From the NCBI GenBank assembly GCA_025618425.1, contig CM046847.1:5528441-5592440 (forward strand): a stretch of DNA of 64,000 bases, written 5' to 3'. Under the pieces are notes generated by a model. That model did not search any database. It was not told the DNA's origin and saw only the letters and a program-made list of their open reading frames with translations. The DNA comes from Heliocidaris tuberculata. Taxonomy: Eukaryota > Echinodermata > Echinoidea > Camarodonta > Echinometridae. This document shows, in pieces, positions 1 through 14,700 of the stretch (its first letter is position 1; each line of letters starts with the position of its first letter). Both the position numbers and the translations under genes were made by a program.

Positions 1-3000
1 TGCATAAAGAGAATGTGAATACATGTACAGTCCCGAATAATTATGATTCAAATGTTTCCTGAATTAATTAAATTGATCATGCTCATTACAATGAGTTATC
101 AGTGACAGTTGAACTTCCCCAACTGCATTATGCCAAATGCATATTTAGATTGTCATGGCAGAATATTCATTCCTCTCAGTGATAGTGTTTCAATATGCCA
201 TATTCATAGTTTTATAGTTTCCATGGAATGAAAACGGTTGTAAATTTGTCTCTAGTTATATTTTTCTATCAAATTTGCTCTGAACAGATGCTATCTCAAA
301 ATCACTACAGACTGAGCGTTTACATTTTAGTCAACATTAAATGACAGTGCAGCAGTTTTATGTGGTTGCATGAGATGTCGATATCATGTCGAGTCTTGCA
401 ATAATTAAATTTATGTGTTCTTGTAACTATGCAGCAATTTCAAAGGAAGCAGAACCATCACTAAAAATGAATTTTATATAGCCCATCTTTGATCAAGTGG
501 AGAATAATGCTGGTGCCCCCCCCCCCAACACCATTTCCCCTCAATAAAAAAGGCTGGATCCACACTACGCCACTGCCAGATCAGAGTGTGTGTGGAGACG
601 GGGATGTTCACCACTGCTATTGTAAAGGTATGAAAAAGAGATTAAAAATCAAAATTGGAACGGGTGACAAGTACATGTTAAAGCAACATCATCAACTTTT
701 TTGGTTGTGTCCAACAACAGGACACTGAATTACTCATGCACTGACGTAACATGATGATACTAAAAAGGGAAGTCCAACCATCACCGCAAGTTGTTCTGAA
801 GACGAGTAGAACTTTAATTAGAAGTATTGAAGCTACAAATAGGTAAAAAATAGAATGAAATTGGATCACAATTTCAAAAAGAGAAAAGAAGGAATTTTGA
901 TATTTGAGATTACAAAAACAGTGGTAGTGTATTTCAGTTTGAACCATTAATGTCATTGTGACGTGATGTAGTCAACTACACATAAAATGACAGATACATG
1001 TATAATTTTTTTCCAAATTCATGGATGAGCTGGGTTTTCCATGCAAGAAGACATATTTATATAACATGCTAGCAATACTATATATGAATACTACCCGCAG
1101 GGATAAATGTTATGTGCAAAATGAAAATTGATGACATCTCATCTGGATAAGTGAGTATTTGCCCATCTAAGATTGATCTGTAAGTAACAGTATCAACTTT
1201 CCAACATTCATTACTTGTTAACCAACTTTTTTCTGTTTCCTACAATTCAACTTGTTACAAAGAGAGAGATGAGATGATAAAGGAGATACGTCATTGCTTT
1301 GGAACAAGTCTTTGTTGTGTCAACTAATATTGTCTTGCTAACCAATAAGAACAATTTTTAAAAATGCATATTAGAGGATTAATCAACACTTTCTCTCATA
1401 CAAGTACCTCCAAGTTCTTCAAACTATTTATACCATAGAAACTACAAGATTTGGCATACATTTATACACATTTATAGATAAGCTTTTGACTTTTTAATGC
1501 ATTTCATATCGCATTTGTGAGCAATTACTTTATTTGGTCACATACTTTTTAGTTGGTAAATGTACATTCTAATCTTTAAAACCTTATCAGATCATGTCAA
1601 GATGAAAATCTATATTCACCAAGCATCTTTACTGTTGCCATCAATTTTCCCTTAACAAATATTTAATTTCAAATGAATATACAATTATGTATACCCTAAA
1701 ATTGGGGGGGGGGGGGGGGGAGTTGAAACTGGGTCAATACAAAGTTAATTATAATAAATATAATCATACACAACCACACTCCACAATGTTCTAACATTTT
1801 ATCAATGCCCCTATCAAACTGTAAATGATTCCTTCTAGTCGTAACATATCATGTCTGGTACTTTCTGTAGATATTCAAAGGAATAGTCAATGTCATGCAA
1901 AATGGTACTTTAAAAATAAATATAATGCAATTTACTAAATTCAACGTTTTGATTCAGTGAATGACTCACACACATATAGATTCAGATCATTGATGACATG
2001 CTATGAACCCTCTCTCCCCCCCCCCCCACTAAAAAATGTAAAAACTTAAATGGATACAGAATATCCAAATAAGTACGAATTACCTTCTTTGTTCAATAGT
2101 TCTTAACACAACAAACTAGTAATTATAATGCATGCACTGTATCACTGCCAATAAAACCAGGATGAAAAAGAAATTCACAAGAAATATACATTTCAACACT
2201 TGACTGTATTTTATGAATACAAAAAAACCCAAAAAAGTATGGATACAGCTTTAAATACATTGTAACATTTGTACATAAAGCATGTAATAATTGGACATTA
2301 GAAGTTTACATGTATCACAAAAATAACAAGAAAACAACAATAATTATAACCATAATACAAAAATAACATGAATTATAAAGACAACAGTGAGTTATTATCA
2401 GAGAATCCTGCATGCTATATGGAGGATTGCTGGAAGAATTACTCCTAGGAAAGTTACGAGCTACCACTTGAAAAGATGATAACTTGAGCTAGATATTAGT
2501 TGATGTTTTCTCATCAATTAAAGTAGTAAAATGCTAAGCACATCAATATGATTGCGGACAAGTGAACATACTTGAACACATTTTGCACATGTGAATTAAA
2601 ACCAAGGTGTAAATGTTACATCTCGATGCATAGCATTAGACAACTGGATAGTGATAATAATTTCAATTTGATTTCATGTTTCATAAATTTTGACTGAAAG
2701 GGTGTCCTCCCTACATTTCTTACAATGATGTCGAGACTGTACCCTATCAAACACTTTGTAAGACCCGACATACGGCTCCATGTACGTGGCTTATATTTCA
2801 TTTGGAGCTTAGTTTGTAAGGAAACTTAACATTAAAGCTCACAGACAGTCTCGGTAGCAAAAACAAGGCTGGCAAGAAACTTATCTAACAGAGTCACATA
2901 CTATTCTCCTTTTATCATAAGACACATGTACGAGATTATTTAACATTCCATTCACGATTTCGAACAAATTTTAGTGTAAATATCTGTAAGAAATGCTTGG

Positions 3001-4693
3001 TAACGGCTTTTCACTGCCTCACGCTAAGACCATATCCACCCGAAGGTTCCCCGCACAATAAACCCAGCGCTTCGCACTGTGTGCAGCGTATTCTATAACA
3101 CACAGCAATCCCTATGTGCGTAATGTGTGTGGCCGTTGTTTGAATTTACATCCCCTCTTTTTTGGGCCAGGGATTTTTATTACTTTTCACCTCTCATTCG
3201 ATAAATATTTCACTTGAGGAGGAAAAAAACTTCACAGCATCTTAGTTATGTTAGTACCGTGCTGTTTATTAAGTAAAATCAAAGAAATCTCACGAAAAGT
3301 TTTTGAGAGCTTCCCAAAACTATCTTCTACCTTTAAATCTGAATTTCCAATTAATGTGGATTTGACAAGAATTTCCACATATACATCTACATGTATGACA
3401 GAATAATAGTACCCCCCCCCCCCACCAAAAAGTCAATTGCACAAAGTCAATAGAGTGTGTGCATAAAGTGCTGAGTGATCTATGAAGCTAAAATGCAGGA
3501 AACAATAGATTAAAGGAAAAAATACAATCTCAAATTTGTGCAGACTTGGTATGTATACCAGTAAGTATACTGCGCAGTAAAAAAAAATCCATGGAATGAA
3601 GAACTAATAAGAACAATAGTGAGGATGCTAACAGACACTTAGAAGAAATGTCCTTTTGGGGGAAAACAAATTCATCTGTCATAATCACTGAGGTCATCAA
3701 TGTAAATCCACCATCACTAAAATGTGTATGAAAATCCTATGGTTGTAAATTCCTTAATCTGTTTATCAAAAATGGAAACCTGACATTATTTTCCTAGCTA
3801 ACAGTGATGCCATTAGTACAGTACTTTAGCTAAAACAATGACTTTTTGACACTACACTGCTTTAATTAACTGTGACAATTCATACTTAGGAAATTAATAA
3901 AAACTTTGATAGTATATTGTAAAGCAATATAAAGAGAGTTGTCAAATTACCACTTTGCAAATTTATAACTCTCATATAGTTATCTCATGTTTTTCCAATT
4001 TTCAACAAAATGATTACTCTGCTTCCACTGATAGGAGCTTGTGGGGATGTAATCACCCTGTAATAAAGCACATAAACAACAATGGGACTGAAGTGGAATG
4101 ATTTTTCATTTGATGATCTACTGAAAAGTAATTTTGACATTTTTCACTGAATGTTCAACACCAGGCCTACAAATAAATAATATAAATGTGTACAAAACCA
4201 ATGTTACAACAAAAATATAAAATACTAAAGATCAAATGATAAGACATCAAACTGATTGTCCAAACCCACATAGATATAACATCCTGTGCAAATTTGAGTT
4301 GTGCTCTACAGCATGTACATGATATACAGCATGTACTTTACAGCATATTTTTGTTAACTCTTAAATATTTTCCTGGTAGAAACAACCTAATCAATGCATG
4401 ATGAGCAATTCAAATTTCTTTGCACCAGTTCCTAACAAAACAGAATTCCATTAGAAAAACACAAGATTATGATACAATATTGGTGCATGAGTACAGAAAC
4501 ACTGGCACTCATTTTGTGAAAAACTTGTAGATTGTACACCATTTTAAATTCTGAACATATGACGTAATTTTCATCACACTTTGCCTTCACAATGCTTGAG
4601 ATAATAATTCTTTTAAAAGTTACTCAAACTCCCAGTCCCAATTTCTTTGAATAAGTCATTACTTATTATGCAATGGTTATACATTCATATGGC
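1..4693. other. AT-rich non-coding stretch without recognisable genes
   Basis: I find no exon with convincing protein similarity on either strand; the reading frames here are short and low in complexity. The stretch holds scattered homopolymers (G run near 1705-1720, C runs near 2017-2028 and 3411-3422) and several TACATGTA palindromes. Part of it may be 3' UTR or downstream flank of the small minus-strand gene at 5662-14703, but no polyadenylation site can be assigned with confidence. Confidence 0.5.
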
Positions 4694-5304
4694 TTAAAGG
4701 CCAAGTCCACACTAATATCAAGTTGATTTGAATAGATAGAGTAAAATTAAACAAGCATAACAGCGAAAATTTCACTGAAATCGGATATAAAATAAGAAAG
4801 TTACAGCATTTTGAAGTTTTGCATTATTTCATGAAACGGTGATATGCATAACATGGGCGGTATGCAAATGAGTGAACCGATGATGTCACACACTCACTTT
4901 TCCTTATGTATTTTATTATATGAAATTTCAAATATTTCAATTTTTATGGATGTGATAATAAAGAATCTCTCCCTTGTATCAAAATAAGTTACAATAATGA
5001 TGATTTTACATGTTCCATAAGGAGTCAAACCATGTTTTACTTTATTGAAGCAAAAAATTGAAATATATGATATTTCATATAATAAAATACATAAGAAAAA
5101 GTGAGTGTGTGGCATCATCAGTTCACTCATTTGCATACCGCCCATGTTATGCATATCACTGTTGCAAGAAATAATGCAAAACTTCAAAATGCCGTAACTT
5201 TCTTATTTTACATCCGATTTCAATAAAATTTTCACTGTAATGCTTGTTTAATTTTACTCTATTTATTCAAATCAACTTGATATTAGTGTGGACTTGGCCT
5301 TTAA
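4694..5304. mobile_element. Foldback element, 'aaggccaagtccacac' family, copy 1
   Basis: The left arm begins ttaaaggccaagtccacac and the right arm ends gtgtggacttggcctttaa. The arms are imperfect reverse complements through most of the roughly 610 bp, so the element can fold into one long hairpin. A second copy lies at 49848-50461. The open frame inside reads across an arm and shows no protein similarity. There are no transposase-like sequences, so this is a non-autonomous foldback or MITE-type element. Confidence 0.85.
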
Positions 5305-5661
5305 CTCTTATAACAGACATTGATGGATATATGTAAAATGTGAACACCTGGATGGGAAAAAAAATCATAAAATTACATCTCAATTAAAGCTGTAAATGCA
5401 GAAGGTCCTCTACTGGTCATTAAAGTCTTCATTTCAAAATGTTTGATACGTTTTCTATTCAAATATGTTGGATACAGGGCTATGACAAGGAATATGGGGC
5501 AGATTATTCATTCTGAATCAGGTAATACACTTTTTGCCTTATTTTATTATATTCACTTTGACATTTCAATTCAAATCAGAAGTTATCACATCTTCAATAC
5601 AAACTTGAATGCGACAAAATAGCGCCACATCCAACAGCTTTATAGAACTGCAGCATACAAA

Positions 5662-5709
5662 TTACTTGATGGAACTGATGCCACTTGGGTACCTCATGTC
5701 TGTCCAGAC
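5662..5709 (-). CDS. Small unknown gene, exon 4 (last)
   Basis: The acceptor is a clear pyrimidine tract ending TTTGCAG. The exon reads VWTDMRYPSGISSIK and ends with TAA at 5664-5662. It is in phase 0 with the donor at 7059. Confidence 0.4.
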   Translation of the reverse strand, partial: VWTDMRYPSGISSIK

Positions 5710-8700
5710 CTGCAAAGAGAAATAAGAAATGGCAGAATGGATGGTAAAAATAGAAATAAATTCAAATCAAAACATTCGAAGATGACATTTAGTATTTTGG
5801 AAAATACCTGAAGCTAAAAGCTCATCATTGTCTTTGCTAAGACGGGTCACCCACCACTTTTTATAGAAGTTACTTAAATCTGCCCTTCCAATAAATGAAA
5901 ATTATACTGGCATCATAACCTACAATAGTGATTTCAGAGATTGCCTTCTTGGGCTTTATAAAGAGACTTGTGACACCAGAATTTTGTCTAATGCACATTT
6001 GCTCAGTACATCAAGGCACATGTAGGGTTTATGCAACAAACCCTACTAAAGAATTCTGCACTATGCAAAGCTGCTTACTAGCCATATGTACATGAGCAAT
6101 TGAATCAGTTTACAAAATACATGTAGCATGAGTTGAAAAGTAAGCATTGTTTGTATTTTGGTAAAATCTCAAAACAGACAAACCCCTTAGGCAATGGGAG
6201 TTAGCAGACTCATGATCAGAGTTTAGCAGGTTATCATTCACATTATGATAAACTAACAATGAGTGTACATTAAAAGTATATAGGTATGAAATTGTTTTTA
6301 AAAATATTTGGAGTTGGCATATAACTGTACATAAAAAAATTGTTAATAATGAAAATATGCCAATATACATACATATTTGCAAAGATGGCTTATCAATGCA
6401 CTGCAGCAAACCTTTATGTTTTAATATTGTGGAAAATTGTAATTATTTCAGAGTTCGAGAATTCGCTACCCATGGTGACGAAATGTGATAGTTAATACTT
6501 GTAGACATTATCACATTTTTTATCCTCAAACAAGCATAGAACACAAATGGAATGGAATAAAATTCCTTAAAAGTTACAAGCTCATTTTGACTGAGGATCA
6601 ATAAATGAGCAAGATCTGAATTAAGTTTTCACATGTCACTCAGTACATTTACATGTATCATTGTAGACCTGTCAGACAAAAGAAAACAAGTTCCATCTGA
6701 GGGTAAATTTCATTTGGCTTCCTACAGTATAAATCACAAAATATTTGAGAGTTATTAGGACTCTCTTAATATCAAGGCCAGACATGGACGCCCTCTTTCT
6801 TCCGTGATGTGTATTATATCTTACGTTCATAATGATGAAAGAGAGCAAAATTTCCATTTTCAATTATGATCATCTGGGCATAGGTCCAGGGGCTGGCTCC
6901 AGTATAGGAAATCATAACAAAACTTTCACTTCAAGATTTAATGAAAACAAACATAGAGCTTTTTTATGAAAAGGAGACACCAATTAAAACAAACAACAAA
7001 CAAAGGAAATACATATGAGTCATGTCAACAAAAATAAAACAAAACATAACTACATGTACCTGATACTGTTGCATGGGATCAGTCCTGTTTGCTGAGAAAT
7101 AAGCTTGGAAGTCTTTAACTAGTTGACAGCAAACCTCTTTCCCCAGTTTTATATTACATCACTCCAAAGTAGACTGTAATTAATACAAAGGAGCAAGAAA
7201 AAAATAATTACAATGAAGTACATGAATGAACATATCAAGAAACAAAATAAAATGACTTTACTTTTCCCCCAAGTGTACACTTCATTGAAATAATCATAGA
7301 CAAACTTTTAAAGGGAAAGTCCACCCTGGTATTTTGTTGATTTGAATAAAAGGAAAGGAGAGAAACAGAATAGTGAAAGTTTGAGACAAATCTGATAAGA
7401 AATAAGAAAGTTATGAATTTTTGAAGTTGTAATCAATCAAACACAAATTGGCAACTCCGTGACGTATCTTGCGAGCTCCTCTCCAATTTGCTCAGTACAG
7501 AAAGTGTCATAAATTTTCATTTTCTTAGTTTCTGATTAAGGAATAGATTTGTTTCATACAGGTTCTGTGTAAAAACATATGAGCAATGATTATATCTAAG
7601 GTGCATGTACATGTATGTTTGTATATTTTCTTTAGAGAAAACGGAAATTAATGACTTATGGGTACAGGGCAAATGGGAGAGGAGCTCGCAAGGTACGTCA
7701 CAGAGTTGCCAATTTGTGTTTGATTGATTACAACTTCAAAAATTCATAACTTTCTTATTTCTTATCGTATTTTGCTCAACCTTCACTGATCCGTTTCTTT
7801 AATGTTTCTGCTTCCTTTAAAACCAACTTGTAATCAGGGTGGACTTTCCCTTTTAGCAATGATAATCTTGGAGCGGGTTGATTTATTACGAGATTTATGT
7901 AAGAGACCCTTGGTATAGGCCTACTACATGTAATAAAATGTGTAAGTGACCAACAAAGAAATAGCTCAGCTACCTGAAGAGAACCTGCATTAACCTTACC
8001 CAATGCACATTGTTTCAATCTTCTTGGGCCACTTTCATCAAATAGCAAGTCAATTCTTTTGAATTGCATTTTTTCTTTAATTTACTATGTATTTTTACAC
8101 AAACTATCAATATCTCTCATACCACATTATCATACTGAATACACCGAGAGTTATTTTGTTTCTGCCTTGTAAGTCATACGATTACATACACAACTCGTGT
8201 ACTCGTAAGTCGTAACTCAGTTTGATACTCATTTTACACAAAATAAGTGGAATTCAATACCACAGGCCTCATACTGTACCAACACTTTGTCATTTTCTTT
8301 TTTATTCTTTTCGTCTTTTAATATCAGTAATTGTTTCTGTGACTTTTCAAGTATTTTGATTGTTTTATTATGTATCAACTCTTCTGTGTACATGTATGTG
8401 CATGTAAACAAAGCAAATTTCCATTGTTTATTAATATATTATGGACAATAAAACATTGAAATGAAATGAATTGAACTTTTTCCATTTCTAAATCTTTTTT
8501 CGCTGCATTGTGTTTAATTATATTTATCATGCAATACTGTGTTTGCATGAATATTCAAATAAAAATATTCAAATAAAAAAAATTCAACAAAAAAAATTCA
8601 ACAATTTACAAAGATATGCAAAAGATAACAACAGTTTCACACACACAAATTGTGTTTTAGTGCAATTACAATGATGATGTGCTATTTGATTTTGGATTGA

Positions 8701-11700
8701 CATGCAGGAATAGACCGCTTCTGTAATGTATACAAATTTATACCGGTGTGTTGGCTCAGTAGAGCGTCCGCCTCACAACCGGGAGGTCGTGGGTTCGAAC
8801 CCCGGCCGCGTCATACCAAAAGACGTTAAAAGATGGGAGTTGCTGCTACCTTGTTTGGCGTTCAACAATAAGGGATAGAGCAACGTCGATCTGGCGCTGC
8901 TCAGTGGCTGCCGGGCTCACGATCGATTGGGCAAAAAGAATTTCCATTTCGGTTTAACTTAATAAAATTTGGAGTGGACTTTAAACGATTATTATTATTA
9001 TTAAATTTATGCACATAAATTCTCTGAGCACCTAGTGACGAGCTATTCCATTCACCTGCTTTTTATAAATGAGCCTCAATGCTTGGAATACAGTTTGCAT
9101 ACATTATTTGTTGCTATGTCCGGCAAGCCTCCGGCAAGCTTTCAGGTTGTCAAGAACAACCTTTGTTTGAAAGGTATGTATAAAATTTGCATACATTACC
9201 GAAGCGGTCTATTGCAGGACCTCACAATGGATGGTCTGATTTTCAGCAAACTAGGTCTCAAAGTAACTCGAAGGTCTGTCAGAATCTGCAACTGTCACCG
9301 ACTTGGCACAGAGGAGAAGAATGACTTCTTGAAATGAAAATGAGTTTTTGTCTTTCTTCTTCTCATAGAGCAGATTGCTATACATTTAATGAGATTTGGG
9401 GAGCACTAATCGCTGGTTACAATAGTACAAAAAACAGCCTGAAATTTGCTTTCATTAAGGTGATATTGGAGGAAACATAATGACTTTTGGATCATCCTTT
9501 TATCCCTGTGCTACAATTCCAAAATTTTGTGGTTTGGCTCAATAACTTTCGATTTAGAGCCTTACAAAAATACCCTACATGAGTGAAAACAGCAAAAGTT
9601 TCTACACACACTGTGTCCATTTTGGTTGCTTCGTCATGTTGGTTTGATGCCCGGAACTTTAAGAGAAAAAAAATTAATTTTTAAAATCCTTATAGAGAGA
9701 TTCAGAATGACCGTTTCATTACAATTATCAGCAACTTTTTAACTTTTAGCATGATCAATTTACATGTTTATTGTTTTCAGATACACAACAATGTCTAAGA
9801 AAAAAGTAGGGATAAAATGACAGTCATAGTGTAATAAATTGAGGGAGAATAATGTAGGTATTAGTTTAGTGCTTACCAGGTAATAAATTCCTGGCCTGAA
9901 AGGGTTACTGTTGAACACAAGTTTTTTTCCCCGGAATTTTACAGACTATCATTTCTGTCATAATTACATCTGCTCTGACTTGTGAGTAGACTAGTGAAAT
10001 GATAAGCACTGTTAAAACTAATCCAGTGGTGTATCTAGGGATTATGGCACCCGGGGCAAACAACGAAGTTGCACCCCCCCCCCCCTCCAACTTCCCCACT
10101 GATCTAAGTTCTTGTAAAAGCGAGGGAGCAAAGCGAACGAGCGATATATTTTTTTTTTCTTGCATTTTTAACCCCTCAAAATGAAATTTCTGATGCATTT
10201 TACCCAGCAAAATTCCAAATTGAGCACTGCATTCGAGGGGCAGAATTTCGAATTTTGAACATTGATAAACGGTTTTCTATTCCCTTTTGTCTCAAATGGG
10301 GAGCAAAATTAACAAAACCCCTTCAGAAATAGACAAGGAATTCAGCAAGACATTAATGGATAGTTGAGATTTCAACTTTTGCAAAATTCATGCTATACAC
10401 TTTATCCTGTATTGGGGCCGCAATATTAACAAGAGGCTGATTAAACTTACATAATAGAGAGCAAAGCAACAAGAATTACATTTTATTTTTAAATTTCTGA
10501 ACCATTTAAAAACCCTATTTTAAAATGATATCCTTCACTGGGGCGTGAAATTACGAGATCCTGGAGCATCATATGCGAGGGAGGAAAGCAACCGAGTTTT
10601 AGAAAATTTTGCATTTTAATACCTAAAAAAATGTGTTTCTAATGCATTTACCCTGCAGATTAGGGGCGCATAATTCTTAATGATCATGATTTTTCTTCAT
10701 TTCCTTCTCTTTTTCTTTCTAACTTTTAGCAGTTTTTGCACCCCTTCAAGTGCCGCCCGGGGCAAACTTGTCAGAGTTGGGTTCCAAGTTCACATTTTTT
10801 ATGTTATCCTTTATTTTCTTCATACTCCTTAAACATTAAGCCATAGCTTGCCAGATATTTTATCACCCTGCAATGCAAAAAGCAACCATTTTCCCAGAAT
10901 TTTGCTGATTATTATTGTGAGTTTACCTCTTCAAGTTGATCACCGCAGATATTGACACAGCTCCACATAAGGATGGTTCCCTGTGCAGGATGAAAAAAAA
11001 AAGTTGTTTATCAACCCTCAACTGCGTAGATGTAGTCAGTAGAGCCAGGGCATCATTTCATCAAACCGTCGTAAGTACAGGTTTGCCGACATCCCATTGA
11101 AACGTATATTGTTAATCTTAATACAGTTCAATTTAATGGGATGTCAGCGAACTTGTACCTATGACGGTTTGATGAAATGCTGCCCAGACCTACATGCAGT
11201 CTCAATGAAACAGTCGTCAATGTACACGTAACAGGGTTGGCAATTTCCCGGGAAATACTGGGAAATACTGGGAAATATCGGAAAATACTGGGAAATACCT
11301 GCGCAATACCTGGGCAATACCTGAAAGTGTACCAGCAGATGTATTAACAATCATTCAAAGCTTTCATGTGACTAAAATTCCATTTTTTGATTGGACTTCA
11401 AATGTTCGAAGTTGATGGTTTTCAATTACTCATTGGTTTCTTAGAACATACATGTACATGTACATGTACATTGCTTGTTGTATGTAAAACAGTGCTGTTT
11501 TATTCACATTTTAAAGACACAAAATTCAAGACACATCGCACCACTTTCTTCTGTTGACTACCCGTAGGTTGATAATATGCTGGTAGTGCATATGAGGGTG
11601 AAGTACCGGGTGCACATTATTTTGAATTGTCGTGTTGTTTTTAAATGTTCTAAATCAACAGATAAAATATCAATTACGGTAATGTACAACAGTGTGAGTC

Positions 11701-14700
11701 ATAGAGTCAAGCTACTTTTCATACAGGCACCATCCAAAGTATGCCTCATGAATTTTTAAAAGTTTGAAAATTGAATGCCCATCATTGACAAGCAAGCAAG
11801 CACGCACTGTATATGGGGTTAGGGACCCTCATAGTACCACATCCCACTGGTCCTATACCTATTCGTTTAATGAAAATGGATCCTAACCCCAATGGGACAC
11901 AGGATAAATTGAGGCTGCAAACAGTGGGTCATGTGACCCTCTGTTCTAATAGGACATAATAGTATATATATAGGACTGATGCCTAAGAACTACAGAAGTG
12001 CCCTCTTGGAGTAGTGTTGCATAGAATGGAATTGGTGTGAGTTTATCTTCACATTCATATGTTCTACCTACAATGGCCCACTTAAATCTCTTGATTGGTC
12101 AGGTAATAGGTGATCTTTTAAACTGAATTAGACATAATTGATTCAATTTGATTTCTGTTTGATGAAATGTGAGTGCTTACAAGATGTAGACAATAATGAT
12201 AATTGATAAATCACATACTGAAAGGTAATAAGGTTAAGTTCAAATATACCTCTTTAATAATGCCAGGCTTTTAACACTTTACATGTTAATTATTTGAATG
12301 CCATTGCATTTCAACATTCTTCATGAAGGGAATGTGTTAGAAGTTTAATTGATTTGATTAAAAAAACCCAACTGTATATCTCACTATAACAGGGCTGTCA
12401 ACCCTCCCGCTTTTGGCGGGAGTCTCACGCCACCACGCTCATTCTCCCACCGTCCCACCAGCATCGTGGCAGGAGTCTCCTGCCACGATGCCCTTCCTCC
12501 CACCAAACGTGTAAAATTAGAGTAAAAAGACACCTGAAAACACTGATGACCATTTCTTTTTTTGCTTGTCCAAGAATTTTGGACTAAAAAGAAAGCAAAA
12601 AACACAGAGGCCAGTGCCAGTGCCCCCCCACTTTTTCAAGTACCCCAATTGTGCCCCTTTTTACCCATGAAAAGTGCCCCCTTTATCTTCGCAATAAGTG
12701 CCGTTTTTACCTTCTGATAAGTGCCCCTTTAACCTCAGACATTACTGCCCCTAATGAAATCTAATAATTGCCCCTTTTTTCGTCTAATTAAAGCCCATTT
12801 CCCGTTCTAATAGTGCAATTTTTCCTTCTGATAAGTGCCTTTTTCACTTCTGATAAGTGCCCCTTTTCCTTCGTATAACTGCGCCCCTTCTTCTTTCTGA
12901 TAAATGCCCTTTTTACCTTTTGATAAGTGCCCCCTTTAACTTCAGACATTATTGCCCCTTTTGAAATCTGTGCCTTTGTTTTTCGTCTGATTAGTGCCCA
13001 TTTTCCGTTCTAATAGTAAAATTTTCCCTTTTTATAAGTGCCCCTTTTCACCTCTGATAAGTGACCATTTTTCTTCGTATGACTGCCCCTTCCTCTTTCT
13101 ACTAAGTGCCCTTTTCACCTACTGATAAGTGGCCCTTTTAAGCTAAGATAAGTGTCCCCTTTGAAATCCGACAAGTGTCCATTTTCCTCTGATTGGTGCC
13201 CATTTTCCGTTCTAAGAGTGCAATTTTTTCTGATAAGTGCCCTTTCCACCTCTAATAAATGCCCCTTTTACTTTTGATCAGTGCCCCTTTTCTTTCTAAT
13301 AGTATTATATTCCCTTTTGATAAGTGCCCTCCCTATATACCTATATATATTCAATATATTGTACCTATATGCTCCGATGTCGCTTACAAACTGTGCCCTA
13401 AAGTCCACAAAAGAGCCATATACCTAGCTCCAAATCAGAGAGGCTTCATAATAATAGATCCCCCTACTGATCTCAGCACAATGAGAGGCAGTGGAGCAGG
13501 GGGCAGGAGGGGCACAATTCCCTAAAGCATACAAGAATGAGCAGTGCCCCTAAATCATAACAGGAAGGACATTTTTTCTAAAAATTTTCCAAAGCTCGCT
13601 CGCATTTACCATTGCCTTCTTATCATATTAGGAAAATCGCTGCTATTCAAAATATCTTCAATATTTTGCTCGCTCACTTCGCTCGCTCGCAAATGAATAA
13701 CCATTACTCAACTGCAAAGTAGTTTTTTTATCTACACTGTATAACCATGTTAAGACATAAACAATGTGTCGAAAATGATCCTCGATAGTGTATTAATCAG
13801 AATGTAGCGGTATACTACATGTAATGTTTCAAAGAGGCTTTTTCCGCCTTGTTTTCACCCTTTATAGGTGCCCCTTTTTGTTGGTGCCCCCCCCCACTTT
13901 GAAAGACGCTCCGCCGCCCCTGATAAATGGTATGGCTATATGTATGTAATCATGGTTGAGGAAACCACTCGTTTGTTGGCACACAAAAATAAAGACAAGT
14001 CAGAGTCTATGGACAGGGAAAGAGAAAGCTAATGCGTGTAACGCAATGTCAATGAAGCGCTTCTGTGCAGAGTGAACGGTGGTTTCCTCAACCACGATGT
14101 GTAACTTTACTCTAGTTAGTTTAGGATCCCAGGCCTACTCTAACATAGCTTTCATGGCTGAATAGGCAGCCTTCAATAGCTATTGTGTGTAGAAGTAGAT
14201 CTACTACCTGACTACATATTAAAAAATTACTAGCGGGGATTGGTCCAGGATAGGCAGGAAAGATCATTATTAATATTAAATAATAAACAGATAAATACAG
14301 GACAGTCTCAGGAGAAGAAAATAATTATTTAAAATTTCACTTTGAACTTTGAAACCCCAAATGTGTAGAAAAGTGGGCATGAGGATTGAAGAGTCCCTGA
14401 AGCAGGTAATCAAGAAAATAGAAGTAAACTGAATCTTGCTTAGACTCTTAAACTTAAAGCTAGAGTAATTTTGGTGTCTGGTTTACGCTAGTGCAGAAGT
14501 GAATTCATCACACAGTCCCACATATCCACACACAGTCACAGGTTTGGTCCGTTTGGTCCCATGTAAAATAAAACCCAGGATTACCCCGTACGGTACATGT
14601 CTGATTGTCAAATCTAGGTGCACATTTAAAACATTGATTACACAAATAAACTCACCTCATAACAAGAGCTTATCTTAATGATGTCCACTGTTCTTCGCAC

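Noticed and set aside
4894..5187. Frame of 97 residues within 4694-5304
   Set aside because: It crosses the foldback arm; a similar frame appears in the second copy only because the repeat is the same.
7776..8069. Frame of 97 residues on the minus strand next to exon 3 of the small gene
   Set aside because: It begins inside the right arm of a foldback, has no splice sites that fit the gene model and no recognisable domain.
8742..8815. A functional tRNA gene
   Set aside because: A/B boxes are present but the stems are imperfect, and the segment is the head of a 261-bp element with a target duplication and ATT tail, so it is a SINE.
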